Assembly: GCF_900167605.1 (NCBI RefSeq)
Contig: NZ_FUYH01000001.1
Span: 62,001-126,000 of the forward strand
Origin: Caloramator quimbayensis
GTDB taxonomy: Bacteria; Bacillota; Clostridia; Clostridiales; Caloramatoraceae
DNA: 64,000 nt
Direction: 5' to 3'
The translations under genes were made by a program, and so were the position numbers. Every line of letters begins with the position of its first letter. Position 1 is the stretch's first letter. The notes under the pieces were generated by a model. It was not told the DNA's origin. It made no database searches and saw only the letters and a list, made by a program, of their open reading frames with translations. Shown here piece after piece: positions 27,647 through 38,674 of this stretch.

Positions 27647-29365
27647 TTAAATTTTAAATTTTGCAATCTCTATTTTTAATTTTTCTGCGCTTTCTTTTGT
27701 ACTTTCGCTTTTATTTAATACTTGATTGGAAATTACGCTTATATTGGATATTCTTTGTGCTATATCTGTTGTGCCTTGAGCCCCTTCACTTGAAGCCTGA
27801 GCAACACTGTCAATAGTTTTTAAAACTTCATTTATTGATGCTGAAAGCTCCTGTGAAGTTGAACTAAACTCTTCAACAAGATTATCAACGAATTTTGCAT
27901 CTTCGCTATATTTATGTGCCACATCAAGAAGCATCTTATAATCCTTATCAACATCCGTTGACATAAAATTTAACAACGAGCTGGCATTTAAAGATAATTC
28001 CTTTACCGACTGTATTACCTTTACAGTTATGCCTTGTATTTGTGAAGCCGTTTCCCTCGATTGTTCAGCAAGCTTTCTAACCTCTTCAGCAACCACTGAA
28101 AAACCTCTTCCAGCCTCTCCTGCTCTTGCAGCTTCAATTGCAGCGTTAAGTGCTAAAAGATTTGTCTGGTCGGTTATCTGCATTATTGCACTTGACAATT
28201 CATTTATTTTTTCCACTACCTTTGACTCTTCCATAGACTTTTCAAGCTTTTCTTTGGATGATAAAAAAAGTTCCAGAGCCCTTTTTTGTGAATTTTCAAC
28301 ATTTATTTTCGTATCTTCAGCTCTTTTTCTTATTTCACCAGCAACAACTGCACCTTCCTGAGATTTATCAGCTATAGATAATGCTGCCTTTTCTATTTCC
28401 TTAGAAGTTGCTGCCATCTCCTGAGAAGCAGCTGCCGTCTCTTCCATGGAAGCTGAGAGCTGCTCAGTTGTAGCTGAAACCTCTTCTATATTGGAAGTAA
28501 GATTCTCTATATCTGATTTTTCTTTTATTACAGATTCATTAATTTCTTTATATTCACTTTGAATTTTATCTATAAGACTTCTTAAATTTATTTGAAGGTT
28601 ATCAACAGCCTTTGCAAGGGAACCTATTTCATCTCTTCTATTTAGAAAAGCATCTGGAACTTCCCTTGTAAAATCCCCAGAGGCAACAAGCCCTAAATGA
28701 TCAATTGCAAGCCCTAAAGGATAGGATATTCCCTTTGAAATAAAGCTTGAAAATAGAATCCCAATTATAATAGCCCCGAAAACAATTATTAAAAATAAAA
28801 CTATCATTCTATTATAATCACTATTATTTTGTGCATTAATATTCTCTGCAACCTTAATATTATACTCTGCAAGTTCTTCTAATTTTTTTATAAAATCATT
28901 TGCTGTTCCTTCTAAAGCTTTATATTCATTTAATGCATCTTTATCTTTTCCTTCCTGTGCTAATTTTAAAACGTTCTGTCTTTTTTCTCTGTAAATTTTA
29001 AGTTTTTCTTCTATTTCAGGTATAAGTTTTTTTTCAAATTCATCAAGCTTTGTAGCCTTGTATTTTTCAAAGTTATCATTAAATTGGGATACTCTTTCTT
29101 CTATATCCTTAATTCTCTCCTGCTGAATATTTTTATCTTCAACATTTAAAATTATATAGTATATATCCGCTTCAACTGCCCTTGCATGGTTTTTATTATC
29201 TATTAAATATCTAATGGCAAGAAGTCTATCTTTATACATGTATGTTAATGCATCTTTTCCCTTTTTAATTTGTATATACGAAAATAATGATGTTGCAATT
29301 ATAAAAAATATAAGCACCCCTGAAGAAATACTTAACTTTCTTCTAATTTTTAAATTTTGAAACAA
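27647..29365 (-). CDS. methyl-accepting chemotaxis protein
   Basis: Chemoreceptor of 572 aa. A transmembrane helix (~10-30), a four-helix-bundle sensor of ~150 residues, a second transmembrane helix (~187-209), HAMP and a long signalling coiled coil are present. The hairpin tip has [20 protein letters not shown] and [16 protein letters not shown]. The start is TTG with AAAGGAGG eight bases upstream. It leads the operon with the c-di-GMP enzyme and hemerythrin. Ligand unknown. Confidence 0.95.
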   Translation of the reverse strand: MFQNLKIRRKLSISSGVLIFFIIATSLFSYIQIKKGKDALTYMYKDRLLAIRYLIDNKNHARAVEADIYYIILNVEDKNIQQERIKDIEERVSQFNDNFEKYKATKLDEFEKKLIPEIEEKLKIYREKRQNVLKLAQEGKDKDALNEYKALEGTANDFIKKLEELAEYNIKVAENINAQNNSDYNRMIVLFLIIVFGAIIIGILFSSFISKGISYPLGLAIDHLGLVASGDFTREVPDAFLNRRDEIGSLAKAVDNLQINLRSLIDKIQSEYKEINESVIKEKSDIENLTSNIEEVSATTEQLSASMEETAAASQEMAATSKEIEKAALSIADKSQEGAVVAGEIRKRAEDTKINVENSQKRALELFLSSKEKLEKSMEESKVVEKINELSSAIMQITDQTNLLALNAAIEAARAGEAGRGFSVVAEEVRKLAEQSRETASQIQGITVKVIQSVKELSLNASSLLNFMSTDVDKDYKMLLDVAHKYSEDAKFVDNLVEEFSSTSQELSASINEVLKTIDSVAQASSEGAQGTTDIAQRISNISVISNQVLNKSESTKESAEKLKIEIAKFKI

Positions 29366-29514
29366 TTGTACTACCTCCTTTTAAAAATTATAATTGTTTT
29401 TTAATTTTAACATATTTTACATAATTCTTCAATAAATAAAAATATTTTTATTAATTAGACATATTTTGGTATTTATAAACATATTTCCCTATAATATATA
29501 TTTTAAAATAATTA

Positions 29515-29523
29515 TGTTATAAT
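29515..29523 (+). promoter_or_regulatory. extended -10 element before the TudS-related gene
   Basis: TGTTATAAT forms a TG-n-TATAAT extended -10 about 75 bases before the gene; no clear -35. Confidence 0.35.
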
Positions 29524-29597
29524 TTATTATTTCTATTGAATAGATTATAAAGGTTATATATTATAAAGTTATGATTACACAAAAGAAGGTGAAATAT

Positions 29598-30155
29598 TTG
29601 AAAAGAGAAAAAAAGATTATATTTTTATGCCACTGCATTTTAAACTGCAATTCAAAGGTTGAAGGGCTTGCTTTATATGAAGGGGCTTTAAATAAAATAT
29701 TAAAATATTTAATAGATGAAGGATATGGCATTATTCAGCTTCCCTGCCCTGAAGTAACCTTTTATGGAATTAAAAGATGGGGACACGTTAAGGAGCAGTT
29801 TGATACCCCCTATTTTAGGAATCACTGCAAAGAAATATTTATGCCCTACTTAAATCAAATAAGACATTATATTAAAAACGATTATAGAATCGATGGAATA
29901 ATAGGTATAGATGGAAGCCCAAGCTGCGGAGTTAATAAAACCTGTTCATCTTTAAAATGGGGCGGTGAAGTGGGATGTGAATTTGGAATTGACGAAAAGA
30001 TTAATGACTTAAAAATGGTAAAAGGAAAAGGTGTATTTATCGAAGAAATAGAAAAACTATTAAAAGAATATAATTTAAATATAAAATTTTTCTGTATTGA
30101 TGAAGAAGATATGTATACAGAAGATAAATTAATAAAGTTATTAGAAAATAATTAG
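29598..30155 (+). CDS. DUF523/TudS-related putative desulfidase
   Basis: About 185 aa. FLCHCILNCNSKVEG near the N-terminus, LPCPEVTFYGIKRWG and IDGSPSCGVNKTC carry the conserved cysteines of the DUF523/TudS superfamily, some members of which hold a 4Fe-4S cluster and remove sulfur from thiouracil. The HC-x3-C arrangement is closest to the clostridial subgroup annotated as TudS-related. TTG at 29598 is chosen because GAAGGTG lies six bases upstream; ATG at 29571 is the alternative. It is a single gene facing away from the chemoreceptor operon. Confidence 0.72.
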   Translation: MKREKKIIFLCHCILNCNSKVEGLALYEGALNKILKYLIDEGYGIIQLPCPEVTFYGIKRWGHVKEQFDTPYFRNHCKEIFMPYLNQIRHYIKNDYRIDGIIGIDGSPSCGVNKTCSSLKWGGEVGCEFGIDEKINDLKMVKGKGVFIEEIEKLLKEYNLNIKFFCIDEEDMYTEDKLIKLLENN

Positions 30156-30263
30156 GCCCTTCTTAATAGCTTTTTATTCCAACTGCAGCAAAATAGAATG
30201 TCTTTTCTTTTTTCTTAATGTTTTAAGTAATGATGTGAATAGATTATAAAAAATATTAAATTT

Positions 30264-30313
30264 TAATAAAAATTAGCAATTCATCTTAAATCAAAAGTGA
30301 ATTGCTAATTTTT
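30264..30313 (-). terminator. intrinsic terminator after murA
   Basis: AAAAATTAGCAATTCA pairs with TGAATTGCTAATTTTT (30268-30283 / 30298-30313), with further T-rich sequence on the minus strand. Confidence 0.75.
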
Positions 30314-30326
30314 GAATTTCATTCTA

Positions 30327-31586
30327 CTAACTCTCAACCCTTTGAATATCTGCTCCGAGGGATTGTAATTTTTCAACTATATTAACATAACCTCTATCGA
30401 GATGATGTATATCGCTTATTTCAGTTTTACCATCTGCAACAAGGCCTGCAAGAACAAGGGCTGCCCCAGCTCTTAAATCAGTAGCTTTAACCTGCGCCCC
30501 TGTAAGCCTTGGAACTCCTTCGACTACGGCACTTCTGCCGTCTATTTTTATATTGGCTCCCATTCTTTTAAGCTCTGTAACATGCATGAATCTATTTTCA
30601 AAAACCGTTTCAGTAATAATTGATGTACCTTTAGCAATGCTCATAAGTGCCATAAACTGTGCCTGCATATCTGTTGGGAATCCAGGATAGGGAAGAGTTT
30701 TTATATCAACTGATTTAGGAAAATCCTCTGCAATAACTTTTACTCTATTCTGTTCCTCAATAACTGTAATCCCAGCTTCTTGAAGTTTTGCTATTACAGG
30801 CCTTATATGTTCCAAAATTATATTTTCAACAACAACATTCCCCTGTGTTATAGCTGCAGCAACCATATAGGTTCCCGCCTCTATTCTGTCAGGAATTACC
30901 TGATGAACTGTGCCCTTTAACTCTTTTACACCTTCAATTCTTATTGTATCAGTACCTGCTCCAATTATATTTGCACCCATACTATTTAAAAAATTCGATA
31001 AGTCCACAACTTCGGGCTCTTCAGCGGCATTTTCAATTATAGTTTCTCCCTGTGATAGAGTTGCTGCCATCATTATATTTTCTGTTGCTCCTACTGATGG
31101 AAAGTCGAGATAAATTTTAGCGCCCTTTAGCTTTTTGCAGGAAGCTTCGACATATCCATGACCTAATCTTACCTCTGCACCAAGGGCTGAAAACCCTTTA
31201 AGGTGTAAATCTATTGGGCGGGTTCCTATATTACACCCTCCAGGGAGGGATATTCTGCACCTTCCAAATCTTGATAAAAGAGGTCCTATTACCAGAAAAG
31301 ATGCCCTCATCTTTCTTACGAGTTCATAGGGAGGCTCTATAGTAGAAATATTATCAGATTTTATTATAATTTTATTGGATTTTTTATTTAAACTTATTTC
31401 TGACCCTATAGAACGCAGCACATCACATATTACAAATACATCATCAAGAAAGGGTATGCCTTCAAGTTTGCATTCAAAGGGACAAAGCAGGGAAGCTGCA
31501 ATAATAGGCAAGACTGAGTTCTTAGCTGCACTGATTTTTACTTTTCCAGTCAATCTATTACCGCCTGAAATCAAAATTCTGTCCAT
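30327..31586 (-). CDS. murA: UDP-N-acetylglucosamine 1-carboxyvinyltransferase MurA
   Basis: First committed enzyme of peptidoglycan precursor synthesis, 419 aa. The catalytic cysteine lies in [14 protein letters not shown]-GlcNAc contacts in [11 protein letters not shown] and [14 protein letters not shown], and the C-terminal [14 protein letters not shown] is standard. GGAGG precedes the ATG. It follows ywmB by 18 bases; in many relatives spoIID comes next but here it does not. Confidence 0.97.
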   Translation of the reverse strand: MDRILISGGNRLTGKVKISAAKNSVLPIIAASLLCPFECKLEGIPFLDDVFVICDVLRSIGSEISLNKKSNKIIIKSDNISTIEPPYELVRKMRASFLVIGPLLSRFGRCRISLPGGCNIGTRPIDLHLKGFSALGAEVRLGHGYVEASCKKLKGAKIYLDFPSVGATENIMMAATLSQGETIIENAAEEPEVVDLSNFLNSMGANIIGAGTDTIRIEGVKELKGTVHQVIPDRIEAGTYMVAAAITQGNVVVENIILEHIRPVIAKLQEAGITVIEEQNRVKVIAEDFPKSVDIKTLPYPGFPTDMQAQFMALMSIAKGTSIITETVFENRFMHVTELKRMGANIKIDGRSAVVEGVPRLTGAQVKATDLRAGAALVLAGLVADGKTEISDIHHLDRGYVNIVEKLQSLGADIQRVES

Positions 31587-31604
31587 ATTATTCCTCCATT
31601 CATT

Positions 31605-32303
31605 CTAATACTCTGCATTTATAACTGGATTACCTATCCATATGTATGTGCAGCCCTCCGTTGCGCTGTATCTTAAAGCAACATTTATATTAATAGGCTC
31701 AGAATTAACAAGTACCCTGTCTTTTAAATATGGATTGTAACCATAAAAGCTGACAAGGCTCCTGTCCTCAATATTGTCTATTAATCTGCTGCCGCTTTCA
31801 ACAATTGCTTTTAAAGCTTTCTCCTTCATTTTTTCATTCGTCATATTTTCATTATATTTTCCTTGTATAAAAGTACAAAAGGAGGGCTTAATTTCGTAAA
31901 TAGAAAAAGCACTATTGATAGTCCTCCTAATATTATTAATATTCATAATACCTTCATATTGTGATAATTCAAAGCATACATATACTTTATTTTCATCTTC
32001 TATTTTTCTCGCAATTATTTTTATATCATAATCCTCTTTTAAATAAGAAAGCTCAGCAAAATCTTTTTCCTGTTTGATAGTATATTCTTTAGATTCCTTT
32101 GTAAAATCAAAAATTTTTTTAACAATTTCAAAGGGTTTATCCGATGTTTTAATAATACCTTTTCCCTCAACATTAAGGACCATAAACTCCGCCCCAGTTA
32201 ATTTAAATGTTTTTTCAATAGGAGAAATCCCATAAACATCATTGTTATAATTTAGAAATATGATTGAGATTAAAATCAAGAATAGAATACCCCATTTTTT
32301 CAT
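31605..32303 (-). CDS. ywmB: YwmB family secreted protein
   Basis: A 232 aa protein with an N-terminal hydrophobic signal or anchor (WGILFLILISIIFL), then the two-repeat fold of the YwmB family. The family is paired with murA and spoIID in Bacillus and Clostridia. The call rests mainly on length, signal peptide, the C-terminal RYSATEGCTYIWIGNPVI pattern and position directly upstream of murA. Function unknown; presumably envelope-related. Confidence 0.75.
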   Translation of the reverse strand: MKKWGILFLILISIIFLNYNNDVYGISPIEKTFKLTGAEFMVLNVEGKGIIKTSDKPFEIVKKIFDFTKESKEYTIKQEKDFAELSYLKEDYDIKIIARKIEDENKVYVCFELSQYEGIMNINNIRRTINSAFSIYEIKPSFCTFIQGKYNENMTNEKMKEKALKAIVESGSRLIDNIEDRSLVSFYGYNPYLKDRVLVNSEPININVALRYSATEGCTYIWIGNPVINAEY

Positions 32304-32381
32304 ACCAATCCCTCCCTTATATTGTAATTGTTGACATGATTTTTATAAGTTATTCATCCTTATTAATATTTTTCCCATAAA

Positions 32382-32414
32382 AAAAAGAAGTAAACTTACC
32401 GTCTACTTCTTTTT
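32382..32414 (-). terminator. intrinsic terminator after wecB
   Basis: AAAAAGAAGTA/TACTTCTTTTT stem (32382-32392 / 32404-32414). The wecB stop codon lies within its right arm; the T-rich side faces the minus-strand direction. Confidence 0.65.
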
Positions 32415-33566
32415 AACTGGATAAAAATCCAAAGGTTTTTCTCTTTTTACTCCAAAATAATAAAGTATAGCATCAACAATTCTTTGTGAAGCCTTTCCAT
32501 CTCCATAAGGATTAACAGCATTTGCCATTTCGCAATATAGGCTTTCATTTTCTATCAATAGCGATATATTATTTATAATATCCTGCTTATTTGTTCCAAT
32601 TACCTTTACAGTTCCAGCTTTAACAGCTTCCGGACGCTCAGTAACATCCCTTAAAACTAAAACGGGCTTTCCAAGATGAGGTGCTTCTTCCTGCAGGCCT
32701 CCAGAATCCGTCATAATCAAATAAGCTTTATTCATAAGGTTATGAGTTTCCTTAGTATCGAGAGGAGGTAAAAGATGCACATTATTAACATCTCCAAGAA
32801 TTCTGTAGGCTGTTTCTTTAACTATAGGATTTAAGTGTACAAGATATATGAATTCAACATCTTTATACCTTTGTGCAGCTTCTTTTACAGCGCTGCATAT
32901 ATTTTCAAGAGGCTCTCCCCAATTTTCTCTCCTATGGGCTGTCATCATAATAACCTTTTTGTTTTTAAAATCTATAAAGTTAAGTTCCTGAGTTTCAAAA
33001 ACATAATCCTCTTTTACAGTTGATGCCATTGCATCGATAACAGTATTTCCTGTTATAAATATATCTTCTTCATTTATCCCTTCCCTCAAAAGATTCTCCT
33101 TTGAAGTCAATGTAGGAGCAAAATGTAAATCCGATAAAGCTCCTGTAAGTTTTCTATTCATCTCCTCTGGAAAAGGAAAGTATTTGTTAAATGTTCTAAG
33201 TCCTGCCTCAACATGTCCAACCTTAACCTTATTATAAAATGCTGCAAGGCTTCCTGCAAAGGTTGTAGTAGTATCTCCATGAACAAGTATTATATCAGGT
33301 CTTACTTTAATTATAATATCCTCTAATCTTTCAAGAACCCTGTTTGTTATGCCTGAAAGTGACTGCCTTTCCTGCATTATATTAAGATCAAAATCAGGTT
33401 TTATATTAAAAAAATTCAGTACCTGATCAAGCATTTCTCTATGCTGTGCTGTAACGCACACTATAGATTCAATATGCTGATTTTCCTCAAGTTTTTTAAC
33501 AAGAGGAGCCATTTTTATAGCCTCAGGACGTGTTCCAAAAACAGTCATAACCTTTATTTTATCCAT
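32403..33566 (-). CDS. wecB: UDP-N-acetylglucosamine 2-epimerase (non-hydrolysing)
   Basis: Interconverts UDP-GlcNAc and UDP-ManNAc for teichoic acid linkage units or other polysaccharides. The 387 aa GT-B fold protein has VFGTRPEAIKMAPL at the N-terminus, VTAQHREMLDQVL, VHGDTTTTFAG, GHVEAGLRT, TAHRRENWG and TDSGGLQEEAPHLGKP, all family marks. The ATG at 33566 is preceded by GGGGTG; the frame is open six codons further but that overlaps the site. It follows the TagO-like gene by 14 bases. Confidence 0.95.
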   Translation of the reverse strand: MDKIKVMTVFGTRPEAIKMAPLVKKLEENQHIESIVCVTAQHREMLDQVLNFFNIKPDFDLNIMQERQSLSGITNRVLERLEDIIIKVRPDIILVHGDTTTTFAGSLAAFYNKVKVGHVEAGLRTFNKYFPFPEEMNRKLTGALSDLHFAPTLTSKENLLREGINEEDIFITGNTVIDAMASTVKEDYVFETQELNFIDFKNKKVIMMTAHRRENWGEPLENICSAVKEAAQRYKDVEFIYLVHLNPIVKETAYRILGDVNNVHLLPPLDTKETHNLMNKAYLIMTDSGGLQEEAPHLGKPVLVLRDVTERPEAVKAGTVKVIGTNKQDIINNISLLIENESLYCEMANAVNPYGDGKASQRIVDAILYYFGVKREKPLDFYPVKKK

Positions 33567-33580
33567 TTTCACACCCCGCA

Positions 33581-34612
33581 TCAATTTTTAGTTTTTCTGC
33601 TAAAAAGTCCAATTTCAATTCCAAAAGCAAGGGTTATTGAGCATACAACTATTAAAAGTGCAAAGGATTTTTTAGCAGTAAGCATCATAGCCATAAGCGC
33701 CGTAGTTCCAAGTACAACACTTATTGAATACATTATAAATACTACTTGTTTTTGAGAGAAACCCATATCTAAAAGCCTGTGATGCAGATGTCCTCTGTCT
33801 GCCTGCATAATGGGCTTATTATTTATTCTTCTTCTAATCATTGCAAATAATGTATCATATATTGGTATTCCAAGGGCAAGTATAGGAACTGCAACAACAA
33901 CTGCTGCTGCAGATTTTATTGCTCCCTGTATAGATATCGCTGCAAGTGCAAATCCTAAAAACTGTGAACCTGTATCTCCCATAAAAATCGAAGCTGGATT
34001 AAAATTATAAGGTAAAAATCCAAAGCAACTCCCTGCAAGAACTGCAGTAAGCAATACAGCTGTATATCTTCCACTTATTAAAGATACTCCAAAGAGAGTA
34101 ATTGAAGATATTAGACATATACCGCAGGCAAGACCATCGAGACCATCTATTAGGTTAATTGCATTTGTAATCCCAACAACCCATAATATAGTTACAGGTA
34201 TTCCAAAATACCCAATATAAATATACCCATCACCCGGCAGAAAAGGTACAGTTATACTTTTTACTGTAATTCCAAAGGCAATTAGAACGCATACGGATAA
34301 AATTTGAAATATTAGCTTGTAAATAGGTCTTAAACTCCTTATATCATCGACTATGCCACCTATTACAAGTATCGTACTTCCAAACACAATCCCTGCTACG
34401 TTTTTGTCAAAATTTGAAAAATAAAGAGCTGCAGAAACAAAGGATATATATATTGCAAGTCCTCCCATCCTCGGAATAGGTTTATTATGAATTCTTCTAT
34501 CATCCTTAGGAATATCTATAGCCTTAAGATTTATTGCAAGTTTTTTAATTAATGGAGTAATTGCAAAGGAAATAAGAGCTGACAAGACAAATATTGCTCC
34601 ATATCGTATCAT
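33581..34612 (-). CDS. tagO: undecaprenyl-phosphate GlcNAc-1-phosphate transferase (TagO/WecA family)
   Basis: Polytopic membrane enzyme of 343 aa that starts wall polysaccharide synthesis on undecaprenyl phosphate. Family motifs are RRIHNKPIPRMGG, GGIVDDIRSL (the paired Asp), NLIDGLDGLA, NPASIFMGDTGSQFLG and DRGHLHHRLLDMG. Around ten hydrophobic helices are visible. It is coupled with wecB, which supplies UDP-ManNAc for the next step. Confidence 0.92.
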   Translation of the reverse strand: MIRYGAIFVLSALISFAITPLIKKLAINLKAIDIPKDDRRIHNKPIPRMGGLAIYISFVSAALYFSNFDKNVAGIVFGSTILVIGGIVDDIRSLRPIYKLIFQILSVCVLIAFGITVKSITVPFLPGDGYIYIGYFGIPVTILWVVGITNAINLIDGLDGLACGICLISSITLFGVSLISGRYTAVLLTAVLAGSCFGFLPYNFNPASIFMGDTGSQFLGFALAAISIQGAIKSAAAVVVAVPILALGIPIYDTLFAMIRRRINNKPIMQADRGHLHHRLLDMGFSQKQVVFIMYSISVVLGTTALMAMMLTAKKSFALLIVVCSITLAFGIEIGLFSRKTKN

Positions 34613-34683
34613 GATTTCACATCCTTAGTAAAACTACACAAAATCATTTTATCATATAAAACATTTATTTACATCTTTCTTTA

Positions 34684-34713
34684 TAAAAAAAGCTGTGAAA
34701 TTCACAGCTTTTT
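34684..34713 (-). terminator. intrinsic terminator after the dCMP deaminase gene
   Basis: AAAAAGCTGTGAA/TTCACAGCTTTTT is a near-continuous palindrome with A/T tails on both sides, overlapping the end of the coding region. Confidence 0.75.
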
Positions 34714-35139
34714 AATTTCTATTCCAGATTCTTCAAGCATACTAAGGGATAATTCATCGGGATAATCTCCATTAAATACGATTCTTTTTATTCCCGATGC
34801 TATAAGTATCTTGGCACAAATAACGCAGGGCTGTGCTGTAACGTATATAGTAGAACCTTCCACTGATATACCATATTTTGCAGCCTGTATTACGGCATTC
34901 TGCTCAGCATGAAGGGCACGGCAAAGTTCATGCCTCTCTCCAGAAGGTATATTAAGCTTTTGCCTTAAGCATCCTATTTCCTCACAGTGCCTCATCTTAG
35001 GCGGCACACCATTATATCCTGTAGTCAAAATCCTGTTGTCCTTTACTATTACAGCTCCAACCTGCCTTCTTAAGCAGGTTGACCTTTTTTTAACTATCTG
35101 TGCAATATCCATGAAATATTCATCCCATGAAGGTCTCAT
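34702..35139 (-). CDS. dCMP deaminase (ComEB family)
   Basis: Zinc deaminase of 145 aa turning dCMP to dUMP for thymidylate supply. The zinc site is formed by HAEQNAV and PCVICAKIL. The CxxxxxxxC in HCEEIGCLR fits the second metal of dCMP deaminases. The ATG at 35139 has AGTAGGTG four bases upstream and avoids overlap with upp; the longer frame to 35184 is unlikely. Gene order upp-dCMP deaminase-tagO-wecB is common in Clostridia. Confidence 0.9.
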   Translation of the reverse strand: MRPSWDEYFMDIAQIVKKRSTCLRRQVGAVIVKDNRILTTGYNGVPPKMRHCEEIGCLRQKLNIPSGERHELCRALHAEQNAVIQAAKYGISVEGSTIYVTAQPCVICAKILIASGIKRIVFNGDYPDELSLSMLEESGIEIKKL

Positions 35140-35146
35140 AGTACAC

Positions 35147-36271
<1,125 letters not shown>

Positions 36272-36328
36272 TTACATTAATAATTAACACTTAACAATAT
36301 TATTTTTAAATGATAAAATTAAATACAG

Positions 36329-36372
36329 CAAAAAAGGAAAGCTAAGACACCTATAGTGCCCTATCTTTCCTT
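36329..36372 (-). terminator. intrinsic terminator overlapping the end of ywlE
   Basis: On the minus strand AAGGAAAG pairs with CTTTCCTT around an inner GGCAC/GGTGTC stem, followed by TTTTTTGC. The left arm lies in the last codons of the phosphatase gene. Confidence 0.75.
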
Positions 36373-36806
36373 ATTATATCCAAAATTTTGTCTATTAAAT
36401 TCTTAAGCTGTACTGCACATTCTTTGTAAGTATTATAATCTCCTCCAAAGGGATCAACAACATCTCCATCATAACCTGCGTATTCCATTATCGTAAATAT
36501 TTTCCCTGAAACAAAAGGGAACATCGATAAAATAATATCCCTATGAGATTTTGTCATTGTAAGAATAATATCGCTTTCTTCTAAAATACCCTCTGAAACC
36601 GGTCTTGCAATATGGCAGGATAAATCAATTCCCATATCCTGCATAACTAAAACTGCATTTTTAGATGCACCGTCTCCCTTTAAAGCATGAATTCCTGCTG
36701 ATGATATTTCAATATCTAAATTCATTTTTTTAGCTTCACTCTTTGCTATTGCTTCAGCCATGCAGCTTCTGCAAGTATTTCCTGTGCATATAAAAAGCAG
36801 CTTCAT
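36351..36806 (-). CDS. ywlE: low-molecular-weight protein phosphatase (YwlE-like)
   Basis: A 151 aa phosphatase with the CX5R loop FICTGNTCRSCMAE at the N-terminus and the general acid in VVDPFGGD. The Thr in CTGNTCRS at the position linked with arginine phosphatase activity in YwlE suggests protein arginine phosphatase rather than tyrosine phosphatase. GGAGGAG precedes the ATG. Position between ywlC and rpiB is the Firmicutes norm. Confidence 0.88.
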   Translation of the reverse strand: MKLLFICTGNTCRSCMAEAIAKSEAKKMNLDIEISSAGIHALKGDGASKNAVLVMQDMGIDLSCHIARPVSEGILEESDIILTMTKSHRDIILSMFPFVSGKIFTIMEYAGYDGDVVDPFGGDYNTYKECAVQLKNLIDKILDIIRKDRAL

Positions 36807-36815
36807 AGTCTCCTC

Positions 36816-37859
36816 CTAAACCTTCACTATATTATATCCTGCAGCTTTTTTCAGTCTGTTCATTATTGCAAGGTTTATTCCATCTTCATTAAATCCCTCT
36901 GCATATATGATGTCTACATCTATTTTATCAAATTCTCTCAAACAATCAAACAAGTTTGCAGCGATAATTCCAGGTTTTTTTCGACTTCCAACGGAAATCT
37001 TTAATTCTCCTTTATATTCTTTAAATGTTTCATCCGTTGCTAAAACTCCTGTTTTTAATCCTTTTACATTGTTTTCATCAATCTTTTCGTTTATATATGA
37101 AACTGAACTTTTTAAATCTCCCTGTATTATTATAAGAGGGGATTTAGGCGCATAATGCCTGTACTTCATTCCTGGTGCCCTTGGCTTTTCTCCTTCCTTT
37201 AATCTGTCTAAAACAGCAGAATCTATAAATACATTCCCAACAACTTCCTCCATCATTTCCTTAGTTACAGCTCCCGGGCGAAGAATTGTTACATTGCCGT
37301 CGCTCGTATCAACAACTGTAGATTCAAGACCTACTTCACATCTCTCTCCTCCTATTATCATATCTACCTTTCCATTTAAATCCTCAATACAGTGCTCTAT
37401 AGATGTAGGGCTTGGTCTTCCTGATATATTGGCACTTGGAGCAGCGATTGGAAGATTTGAATAGGTTATAAGCTTTCTTGCTATTTTATTTAAAGGCATC
37501 CTTAAAGCAACGTTTTTAAGCCCTGCTGTTACTTCATCAGGAATAATATCAGATTTTGGCATTATAATAGTTAAGGGCCCTGGCCAAAAGTTTTCCATTA
37601 AAATCTGTGCTTTTTCGGGTACATTTTTTACATAATTTGAAATATCAAAATCAGCAACATGTACAATAAGAGGATTATCCTGAGGTCTTCCCTTTGCTTT
37701 AAATATTTTAAGGCACGCCTTATAATCGAGGGCATTGGCTCCAAGGCCATAAACCGTTTCCGTTGGAAATACAACTGTCCCGCCACTTCTTATAACCTTA
37801 GAAGCTTCTTTTATAATTTCATCATTCTTTTCGTCTATATAGTAAACCTTTGTTTCCAT
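36816..37859 (-). CDS. ywlC: L-threonylcarbamoyladenylate synthase (Sua5/YwlC)
   Basis: Makes threonylcarbamoyl-AMP for the t6A37 tRNA modification. The 347 aa protein has the YrdC/Sua5 core (GGTVVFPTETVYGLGANAL, SANISGRPSPT) at residues 1-200 plus the C-terminal Sua5 domain. The ATG at 37859 is preceded by GGAGGGAAAG; the ATG four codons upstream overlaps that. It leads into ywlE with a 9-base gap. Confidence 0.95.
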   Translation of the reverse strand: METKVYYIDEKNDEIIKEASKVIRSGGTVVFPTETVYGLGANALDYKACLKIFKAKGRPQDNPLIVHVADFDISNYVKNVPEKAQILMENFWPGPLTIIMPKSDIIPDEVTAGLKNVALRMPLNKIARKLITYSNLPIAAPSANISGRPSPTSIEHCIEDLNGKVDMIIGGERCEVGLESTVVDTSDGNVTILRPGAVTKEMMEEVVGNVFIDSAVLDRLKEGEKPRAPGMKYRHYAPKSPLIIIQGDLKSSVSYINEKIDENNVKGLKTGVLATDETFKEYKGELKISVGSRKKPGIIAANLFDCLREFDKIDVDIIYAEGFNEDGINLAIMNRLKKAAGYNIVKV

Positions 37860-37883
37860 CTTTCCCTCCAAAAGTAAAACAAT

Positions 37884-38615
37884 TTACATTGCCATTGTAA
37901 TTAATATGCCTATCACAACTCCTATTATAATCGACAGGGTTGAAAATATGCCCTTAAATAAATCTTTGCTCTCTGGAATAAGCTCTCCGCATACAATATA
38001 AAGCATAGTTCCTCCTGCAAATCCAAGACACAGCGTTATAAAGGTTGAAGATATTTCTCCAAGCAGCGCTCCAACATAGGCACCAATAGATGTTGGAACT
38101 GCAGTCATCGCTGTTAGCAAAATAATCTTTGCTCTTGACAGCCTGCTCTTTAAAAGAGGTGATGCTACTGCAGCACCCTCTGGAATATCGTGAAGGCCAA
38201 TTACAATTGCAAGTTCAAAACCGAGAGCTTTTCCTCCCATAAACCCCGAACCAATAGCAAGGCCTTCTGGAAAATTATGGGCTGCAAGACCAAGTCCAAG
38301 GAGTAGCGCAGTTTTTACAGTGCTTCCATATTTTTTCATCAACTTCGTATGAGGAAGGGTTAAATCCAAAACAACGACAAAAGCAACTCCAATAAAAACT
38401 CCAAGCAGAGTAGTATTCATCCCTCCCATAAGTATAGCCTCTGGTATAAGGTCAAAGGTTACAACTGAGAGCATGATTCCTCCTGCAATTCCCATAATCA
38501 TAGACATTAAAATGCTGCTTGACTTTCTAAAAAGAGTAGCAATAACAGCACCAAATCCTGTACCTATTCCGCAAACTAATGTAGCAATAAGTGTTACATA
38601 TAATATTTTATTCAA
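37884..38615 (-). CDS. ZIP family metal transporter
   Basis: Integral membrane protein of 243 aa with about eight helices. The metal-site motifs AAHNFPEGLAIG and LHDIPEGAAVA in helices 4 and 5 mark a ZIP permease, likely importing zinc or another divalent cation. The start is TTG with AGGGAG eight bases upstream. It lies 24 bases before ywlC. Metal specificity is not deducible here. Confidence 0.92.
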   Translation of the reverse strand: MNKILYVTLIATLVCGIGTGFGAVIATLFRKSSSILMSMIMGIAGGIMLSVVTFDLIPEAILMGGMNTTLLGVFIGVAFVVVLDLTLPHTKLMKKYGSTVKTALLLGLGLAAHNFPEGLAIGSGFMGGKALGFELAIVIGLHDIPEGAAVASPLLKSRLSRAKIILLTAMTAVPTSIGAYVGALLGEISSTFITLCLGFAGGTMLYIVCGELIPESKDLFKGIFSTLSIIIGVVIGILITMAM

Positions 38616-38674
38616 AATTCCATCTCCCTAAAATTTTTATCTCTTTTAAATTTATTTTAGGGAGCATACATATA

